This document shows positions 15,226 to 19,931 of a stretch of DNA of 22,273 nucleotides, piece after piece (positions within the stretch are counted from its first letter, which is position 1; the number at the start of each line of letters is the position of its first letter). Source of the DNA: DATKSG01 sp035531775 (GTDB taxonomy: Bacteria; Actinomycetota; Acidimicrobiia; Acidimicrobiales; UBA8190); the NCBI GenBank assembly GCA_035531775.1, contig DATKSG010000036.1, positions 1 to 22,273 of the forward strand. The letters are read 5' to 3'. The translations under genes were made by a program, and so were the position numbers. Below the pieces are notes generated by a model that searched no databases, was not told the DNA's origin, and saw nothing but the letters and a program-made list of their open reading frames with translations.

Positions 15226-16593
15226 ATGAGCAGCCTGGAACCGGTCTTCAAGGCCTACGACGTGCGAGGGATCGTGCCCGACCAACTCGACGCTTCGAAG
15301 TGTCGGGCCATCGGCGCCGCATTCGCCCGCTTCACCGGCACCACCCGAGTGGTGGTGGCCCGCGACATGCGGGCCTCGGGCGTCGAGCTCTCGAAGGCCT
15401 TCGCCGACGGGGCCCGCGCCGCCGGCACGTCGGTCATCGACCTCGGGCTGGCCTCGACCGATCTCCTGTACTTCGCTTCGGGCCGCCTCGACGCACCGGG
15501 GGCCATGTTCACGGCGTCGCACAATCCGGCCGCTTACAACGGGATCAAGCTGTGCCTGGCCGGGGCCAAGCCCGTGGGCCAGGACACAGGGTTGGCCACC
15601 ATTCGCGCCGACGCCGAGCGTGCCCTTTCGGCCGCTGGTGCCGACACCTCGGCTCCGGCGCCTCCGGTGGGTGGTTACGAAGAATTGGACCTGTTGGAGG
15701 AGTACGCCGCCCACGTCAGGTCGTTCGTCGATGTCGCCTCGCTCAAGCCCCTGCGGGTGGTCGCCGACACGGCCAACGGCATGGGGGGCTTGGTCGCCCC
15801 GAAGGTCTTCGCATCACTACCGTTCTCGGTGGAGATTCTCTACCCCGAGCTCGACGGCACCTTTCCCAACCACCCGGCGGACCCGATACAGCCGGAAAAC
15901 CTCATCGACCTGAAGGCGGCCGTGCTCGAGCACGGAGCCGACATCGGCTTGGCCTTCGACGGTGATGCCGATCGCGTGTTCCTGGTCGACGAGCGAGCTC
16001 AACTGGTGTCGGGGTCACTCACCACGGCCCTCGTGGCGGCGGCCATGCTCGAGAAGCACCCTGGCGCCACCGTCCTGTACAACCTCATCTGCTCGAAAGT
16101 GGTGCCCGAGACCATCGAGGCACAAGGCGGCAAGGCGGTGCGCACGAGAGTCGGCCACTCGTTCATCAAGCAGGTGATGGCCGAGACGGGGGCCATCTTC
16201 GGCGGGGAGCACTCCGGGCATTACTACTTCCGCGACAACTACCGAGCCGATTCAGGCATCATCGCCGCCATGGTGGTCCTAGAGGTCATGTCGACATCGG
16301 GTATGGCGCTGTCGGAGCTGTTGTCGCCGTTCCGCCGCTACGCCGACTCGGGGGAGATCAACACCGTGGTCGATGATCCTGTCGGCACCGTCGAGGCGAT
16401 CGCCGCCCTGATGGCGGCTAAGGGAGAGGCCTGTGACCGGACCGACGGCCTGACCGTGGACCACGGGGACTGGTGGTTCAACCTTCGGCCGTCGAACACC
16501 GAGCCGCTGCTGCGGCTGAATGTCGAGGCCGCCGACGAGGAAGCATGCCGGGCCCGAGTGGCCGACGTGCTCGACTTGGTGAGGAGCTTGTGA
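15226..16593 (+). CDS. manB: phosphomannomutase/phosphoglucomutase
   Basis: Alpha-D-phosphohexomutase of 455 aa, interconverting mannose-6-phosphate and mannose-1-phosphate (possibly glucose phosphates too) for GDP-mannose supply. All four active-site loops are present: the catalytic phosphoserine loop TASHNP with Ser98, the Mg-binding DGDADR with Asp245, Asp247 and Asp249, the sugar-binding GEHSGH (327-332), and the phosphate-binding RPSNTEP (421-427). The N-terminal FKAYDVRG (8-15) is also typical. I chose ATG 15226 because the conserved N terminus begins there; an upstream in-frame start would add a shadow segment across the promoter box. It is the first gene of a three-gene overlapping operon with the Trm112-like and isomerase genes. 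In mycobacteria the equivalent pair is adjacent too (from memory). Confidence 0.95.
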   Translation: MSSLEPVFKAYDVRGIVPDQLDASKCRAIGAAFARFTGTTRVVVARDMRASGVELSKAFADGARAAGTSVIDLGLASTDLLYFASGRLDAPGAMFTASHNPAAYNGIKLCLAGAKPVGQDTGLATIRADAERALSAAGADTSAPAPPVGGYEELDLLEEYAAHVRSFVDVASLKPLRVVADTANGMGGLVAPKVFASLPFSVEILYPELDGTFPNHPADPIQPENLIDLKAAVLEHGADIGLAFDGDADRVFLVDERAQLVSGSLTTALVAAAMLEKHPGATVLYNLICSKVVPETIEAQGGKAVRTRVGHSFIKQVMAETGAIFGGEHSGHYYFRDNYRADSGIIAAMVVLEVMSTSGMALSELLSPFRRYADSGEINTVVDDPVGTVEAIAALMAAKGEACDRTDGLTVDHGDWWFNLRPSNTEPLLRLNVEAADEEACRARVADVLDLVRSL

Positions 16594-16835
16594 GCCTCGA
16601 CCCGTTCCTGCTCGAAGTGCTGGCTTGCCCCGAGGACAAGGGGCCGTTGCTTTACTTCGCCGACGAGCAGCTGCTTTATAACCCTCGGCTGCGACGCAGC
16701 TATCCGGTACGCGACGACATCCCGGTGATGCTGGTCGATGAGGCTTCGCCGGTTGACGACTCCGAACATGAGCGCCTCATGGCCAAGGCCGAGGGCGGCG
16801 GTGTGACGTCGACCCTGGGAGGCGAGAGCTCGTGA
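16590..16835 (+). CDS. Trm112-like small protein lacking most zinc cysteines
   Basis: An 81-aa protein matching the Trm112/YcaR (UPF0434) family: FLLEVLACPEDKGPLLYF near residues 6-23 and SYPVRDDIPVMLVDEA near 38-53. Eukaryotic Trm112 is an activating partner of methyltransferases; the role of the bacterial form is uncertain. The zinc-binding version has CPxC and CxxC; here only one Cys remains (CPED, and NPRL in place of the second pair), so it probably does not bind zinc in the usual way. The start GTG 16590 overlaps the manB stop (GTGA), with GAGGAG just upstream. Its stop overlaps the isomerase start as GTGA. Co-translation with manB and the isomerase suggests a link with sugar-phosphate metabolism. 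Confidence 0.85.
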   Translation: MSLDPFLLEVLACPEDKGPLLYFADEQLLYNPRLRRSYPVRDDIPVMLVDEASPVDDSEHERLMAKAEGGGVTSTLGGESS

Positions 16836-17887
16836 ACGTCGTCCCCGCGCCGGGTTCAGGTGCCGGCGACAGCCTCGGCATGTTCGAGGCCACCGCCGGG
16901 CTCCCCGAACAGGTGGCGGCGGCCGTCGGTGCCGCCCACGGCCTCGACGGGCTACCCGACCACGCCTATGTGGAGCATGTGGTGGTCCTGGGCATGGGCG
17001 GCAGCGGCATCGCTGGCGATGTCATGGTGGCGGTGGCCGGGCCGTTCCTCCCCGTTCCCATAGTTGCGGTCAAGTCCTACGACCTGCCCGATTTCGTGGG
17101 TCGCGGGTCGCTCGTCTTCGCCATTTCGTTCTCAGGTGACACCGAGGAGACGGTCGAGGCGGCTGGCGAGGCCGCCGATGCCGGGGCCAGCCTGGTGGCG
17201 GTGACCAGTGGAGGCGAGCTGGGCGCATTGGCCGAGGAGTGGGGCGCCCCCATCGTGCCCGTCCCGGCCGACATCCCCCAGCCGCGCGCCGCCCTCGGCG
17301 CCATGTCGATCCCCCCCCTCATCGTTCTGGAGGACATCGGCCTGTTCCCCGGTGCCAGCCAGTGGGTGGCCATGGCCGTCGACCAACTCTCGAGGCGACG
17401 GGACCAGTTGGTGCGAAGCGGGAACCTGGCCGAGGACATCGCCCGGCACATAGGGCGCACCATTCCGCTGGTGCACGGAGCCCAGGCCTTGGGCGCCGCC
17501 GCCGCAACACGCTGGAAGGCTCAGGTCAACGAGAACGCCAAGTGCCCCGCCTTCGCCGCCGTCTACCCGGAGCTGTGCCACAACGAGATCGCCGGCTGGG
17601 GCCAGCACGGGGACGTGACCAGGCAGATCATGACCCTCGTGAACCTCCGCCACGACGCTGAGCACCCCCAGGTGGTGCGCCGGTTCGAGCTCGTGGCCGA
17701 GGTGCTGCGCGAAGTCGTGGCCGACATCGTCGACGTCCATGCCGAGGGGGAGGGTGACCTGGCCCAGCTGTTGGACCTTGTGCTTATCGGCGACTTCGTG
17801 TCCTTGCACATGGCGACCAACGAGGGCATAGATCCTGGCCCGGTCCCCGTCCTGGACCAGCTCAAGCAGCGCTTGCAGGAGCCCTGA
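16832..17887 (+). CDS. bifunctional phosphoglucose/phosphomannose isomerase, SIS-domain type
   Basis: Interconverts fructose-6-phosphate with glucose-6-phosphate and mannose-6-phosphate, feeding ManB. It is 351 aa with two SIS domains. The first contains GMGGSGIAGD (54-63) and SFSGDTEET (99-107), the phosphosugar-binding Ser/Thr loop. PRAALG lies at 151-156. The second holds QVNENAKCPAF (231-241) and PELCHNEIAGW (246-256). Glu234 and His250 are 16 residues apart, the same spacing as the catalytic Glu/His pair I recall from the Pyrobaculum enzyme. The start GTG 16832 overlaps the previous stop (GTGA), with GGGAGG (16817-16822) 9 nt upstream. In mycobacteria the homologue beside manB is poorly characterised, so isomerase activity is a family-based call. 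Confidence 0.88.
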   Translation: MNVVPAPGSGAGDSLGMFEATAGLPEQVAAAVGAAHGLDGLPDHAYVEHVVVLGMGGSGIAGDVMVAVAGPFLPVPIVAVKSYDLPDFVGRGSLVFAISFSGDTEETVEAAGEAADAGASLVAVTSGGELGALAEEWGAPIVPVPADIPQPRAALGAMSIPPLIVLEDIGLFPGASQWVAMAVDQLSRRRDQLVRSGNLAEDIARHIGRTIPLVHGAQALGAAAATRWKAQVNENAKCPAFAAVYPELCHNEIAGWGQHGDVTRQIMTLVNLRHDAEHPQVVRRFELVAEVLREVVADIVDVHAEGEGDLAQLLDLVLIGDFVSLHMATNEGIDPGPVPVLDQLKQRLQEP

Positions 17888-17910
17888 CCACCAGGCCCCG
17901 GCGCACGTGT

Positions 17911-17916
17911 CAGGAT
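17911..17916 (+). promoter_or_regulatory. possible -10 box of sahH
   Basis: CAGGAT, a one-mismatch TANNNT, ends 7 nt before ATG 17924, and no ribosome binding site is visible in CTGCGCC. It is weaker evidence than the other boxes. Confidence 0.3.
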
Positions 17917-17923
17917 CTGCGCC

Positions 17924-19195
17924 ATGTCCAAGAGCCTTCCTGACCACGACGTCGCCGACCTCGCCCTTGCCGATCTCGGCCGCCAGCGCATCGCATGGGC
18001 CGACTCCAACATGCCGGTGCTGGCGTCGATCCGCGAGCGCTTCGCCAAGGAGCGACCTCTCGAGGGCGCCGTGGTGGCAGCGTGTCTCCACGTCACCACC
18101 GAAACGGCGAACCTGCTGCGCACTCTGAAGGCGGGTGGCGCCCACGTGCTGGCCTGCGCCTCGAACCCCCTCTCGACCCAGGACGACGTGGCGGCCGCCC
18201 TGGTGGTCGACGAGGCCATCTCGACCTACGCCGTAAAGGGTGAGGACGCCGAGAGCTACTACGCCCACATCGACGCCCTCCTCGATCTGCACCCCACCAT
18301 GACCATGGACGATGGATGCGACCTGGTGTCACGGTTGCACCAGCAACGCCCGGGCCAGGTCGGGGAGGTGACCGGCGGAACTGAGGAGACCACCACCGGG
18401 GTGATCCGTCTGCGCGCCATGGAGGCGGAACGAGCACTGCGGTACCCGATCGTGGCGGTCAACGACGCTGACACCAAGCACATGTTCGACAATCGATACG
18501 GCACCGGACAGTCGACGCTCGATGGCATCATCCGGGCCACTAACGTCCTGCTGGCTGGCAAGCGCATGGTGGTGGCCGGCTACGGCTACTGCGGCAAGGG
18601 CGTGGCCAGCCGCGCCCGGGGCCACGGCGCCCAGGTCATCGTCACCGAGATAGACCCGCTACGAGCCCTCGAAGCGGTGATGGACGGATTCCGCGTCGAG
18701 CCCATGGATGAAGCCGCCGCCGAGGGCGAGATCTTCATCACCGTGACCGGGAACCGTGACGTCTTGCGGGCCGAGCACTTCGAGCGGATGCCCGACGGCG
18801 CCATCGTGGCCAACTCCGGCCACTTCGACATCGAGATCGACTTGGTGGCCCTGGCCGAGATGTCCGAGGGGCGCCGCCGCCAGGTGCGGCCGATGGTCGA
18901 GGAGTTCTCGGTGCGGGGCCGGCGGATCCTGGTCGTGGCCGAGGGGCGCCTCGTCAACCTGGGTGCGGCCGAGGGGCATCCGGCCGCAGTCATGGACATG
19001 AGCTTCGCCAACCAGGCGCTGGCCGCCGAGTGGGTGATGGCTCATGCCGATTCTTTGGAGGACAAAGTCTACGACGTGCCCCGCCACATCGACGCCGAGA
19101 TCGCCCGGCTCAAGCTCGAGACAATGGGCGTGGGCATCGACCGGCTGACCCCGGCGCAGGAGCACTACCTGAGCTCGTGGGAATCCGGGACCTGA
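17924..19195 (+). CDS. ahcY: adenosylhomocysteinase, short archaeal/Thermotoga-like form
   Basis: NAD-dependent hydrolase that splits S-adenosylhomocysteine into adenosine and homocysteine, keeping methyltransferases free of product inhibition. It is 423 aa. Motifs in order: CLHVTTET (54-61), CASNPLSTQDD (78-88), MTMDDGCDL (126-134), GGTEETTTG (151-159), NDADTKHMFDNRYGTGQS (180-197) with the substrate Lys185 and Asn190, and the NAD-binding GYGYCGKG (219-226). It ends LTPAQEHYLSSWESGT, as short SahH proteins do, and lacks the roughly 40-residue insert and the Lys/Tyr C-terminal tail of the long form that mycobacteria use. Some short-form enzymes prefer S-inosylhomocysteine, so the substrate could differ. 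It follows the isomerase by 36 bp and probably has its own promoter. Confidence 0.95.
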   Translation: MSKSLPDHDVADLALADLGRQRIAWADSNMPVLASIRERFAKERPLEGAVVAACLHVTTETANLLRTLKAGGAHVLACASNPLSTQDDVAAALVVDEAISTYAVKGEDAESYYAHIDALLDLHPTMTMDDGCDLVSRLHQQRPGQVGEVTGGTEETTTGVIRLRAMEAERALRYPIVAVNDADTKHMFDNRYGTGQSTLDGIIRATNVLLAGKRMVVAGYGYCGKGVASRARGHGAQVIVTEIDPLRALEAVMDGFRVEPMDEAAAEGEIFITVTGNRDVLRAEHFERMPDGAIVANSGHFDIEIDLVALAEMSEGRRRQVRPMVEEFSVRGRRILVVAEGRLVNLGAAEGHPAAVMDMSFANQALAAEWVMAHADSLEDKVYDVPRHIDAEIARLKLETMGVGIDRLTPAQEHYLSSWESGT

Positions 19196-19224
19196 GGCCC
19201 CTAGGCATTGCCTCGGCACAGGCG

Positions 19225-19230
19225 TAGCAT
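19225..19230 (+). promoter_or_regulatory. candidate -10 box for the hpf leader transcript
   Basis: TAGCAT would start transcription near 19237. TTGCCT (19208-19213) is nearby but only 11 bp away, too close for a -35 box. The box lies between the arms of a small inverted repeat, TGCCTC (19209-19214) and GAGGCA (19232-19237). Confidence 0.35.
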
Positions 19231-19236
19231 TGAGGC

Positions 19237-19539
19237 ATGGGCCGTGCCCGGGTCTGTGGTTGCAAGTCGAAGCCAGTCGCAGGCGAAACGACCCACGTAA
19301 GGCAACTCATGGTTGCTGAGCATGGTGCGACTTAGGAGTAAGACCTGCCCATGTCGGTGCCGGCTGTCGGCGCCGGGTGGAGAAGGAGTGAATTCGGCCC
19401 ATTTTCGGTGTCGTCGGGCCTGGTGCTTTGGCACCGAGCCGCCGGCAGCGGGCCGCCAGCTCTTCTGCAGGCGAGTGTGGGGACAAAGACCAGGTCAGCC
19501 GGGCACGGCCTCCTAGCAGGAGCCATAGGAGGTGCTGCA
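19237..19539 (+). ncRNA. long structured 5' leader of hpf, candidate raiA-motif RNA
   Basis: The gap between sahH and hpf is 344 bp and holds no credible gene, while almost every other gap in the window is under 200 bp. Pairings visible by eye include AAGTCG/CGACTT (19264-19269 with 19328-19333) enclosing GCC/GGC (19272-19274 with 19301-19303), GTCG/CGAC (19276-19279 with 19289-19292), and a GCAAC-TCATG-GTTGC hairpin (19302-19316) competing with CTCA/TGAG (19306-19309 with 19317-19320). Further on are CGGTGCC/GGCGCCG around 19355-19375 and GGTGC-TTTG-GCACC in the 19420s-19430s. The raiA motif is a large structured RNA described upstream of raiA/hpf genes in Firmicutes and Actinobacteria. I infer that identity from position, size and folding, not from a remembered consensus. 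Boundaries are approximate. Confidence 0.5.
19508..19533 (+). promoter_or_regulatory. alternative hairpins around the hpf Shine-Dalgarno
   Basis: CCTCCTA (19509-19515) can pair over 7 bp with TAGGAGG (19526-19532), the hpf ribosome binding site, plus one G-T pair at 19508/19533. The same CTCCT can instead pair with AGGAG (19518-19522) around a 3-nt loop, which would leave the ribosome binding site free. The two structures exclude each other, as in a translational switch. Confidence 0.5.
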
Positions 19540-19878
19540 GTGGATGTTCAAGTCCTCGGGCGCAAGGCGTCGGTGCCCGACGAAGTTCGGGTGCAAGCCA
19601 GGGCCAAAGTGGCCAAGCTCGGGCGCTTGGCGCCCGTCTTGGAGCGAGCCGAGGTCCGGCTCACCGAGGACCGCGATGCTCCGGGCTCGGCCCGCCAGGT
19701 CTGCGAGGTGCTCCTCCAGGGCCACGGCCACGTCCTGCGGGCCAAGGCAGCCGCGCACGACCTCCAGGTGGCTGTGGACCTCGTGGTGGAGAAGCTCGAA
19801 CACCAGGTCGAACGTCTGAAGGGCAAGCTGATCGGGCGTTCGCATCCGCGCCGGCCCAAGGTGCTGTCCAAGGCCTGA
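19540..19878 (+). CDS. hpf: ribosome hibernation promoting factor, short form (HPF/RaiA/YfiA)
   Basis: Binds the 30S decoding region of resting ribosomes and stops translation under stress or stationary phase. It is 112 aa with the beta-alpha-beta-beta-beta-alpha pattern of the family: VDVQVLGRKASVPDEVRVQARAK..., AEVRLTEDRD (37-46), CEVLLQGHGHVLRAKAAAHDLQVAVDLVVEKLEHQVERLKGKL, and a basic tail. The start GTG 19540 is fixed by a strong AGGAGGT (19527-19533) 6 nt upstream and by the conserved first strand; the frame stays open upstream only as leader shadow. Actinobacterial HPFs are usually long, with a C-terminal dimerisation domain of about 60 residues; this one ends after the N-terminal domain and no such domain follows before secA. 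Location just before secA matches mycobacteria (from memory). Confidence 0.88.
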   Translation: MDVQVLGRKASVPDEVRVQARAKVAKLGRLAPVLERAEVRLTEDRDAPGSARQVCEVLLQGHGHVLRAKAAAHDLQVAVDLVVEKLEHQVERLKGKLIGRSHPRRPKVLSKA

Positions 19879-19887
19879 CGGGCTGGT

Positions 19888-19911
19888 GGGGGGCCGGGCG
19901 ACGGCTCCCCC
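19888..19911 (+). terminator. hairpin between hpf and secA
   Basis: GGGGG-GCCG (19888-19896) pairs with CGGC-T-CCCCC (19902-19911) with one bulged T around a GGCGA loop. It begins 9 nt after the hpf stop and lies just before the secA -10 box. No T-tract is present. Confidence 0.5.
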
Positions 19912-19916
19912 GGCGG

Positions 19917-19922
19917 TAGACT
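19917..19922 (+). promoter_or_regulatory. candidate -10 box of secA
   Basis: TAGACT ends 9 nt before ATG 19932, with only pyrimidine-rich CGTCCCCTC between them, so there is no ribosome binding site. A transcript with a leader of two or three bases, or none, is implied. Confidence 0.45.
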
Positions 19923-19931
19923 CGTCCCCTC

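Noticed and set aside
19264..19333. Possible c-di-GMP-type riboswitch (GAAA and ACGTAAGGC resemble parts of it)
   Set aside because: Only short fragments resemble the class I consensus; the tetraloop, receptor and second helix are not in the right arrangement.
19485..19500. ACCAGGTCAG reminiscent of the SRP RNA core
   Set aside because: The following GGAAGGAAGCAGC-like loop of 4.5S RNA is missing and the flanks do not pair as in SRP RNA.
19351..19539. N-terminal extension of HPF to ATG 19351
   Set aside because: The added 63 residues do not resemble HPF, and a strong AGGAGGT sits at the right distance from GTG 19540.
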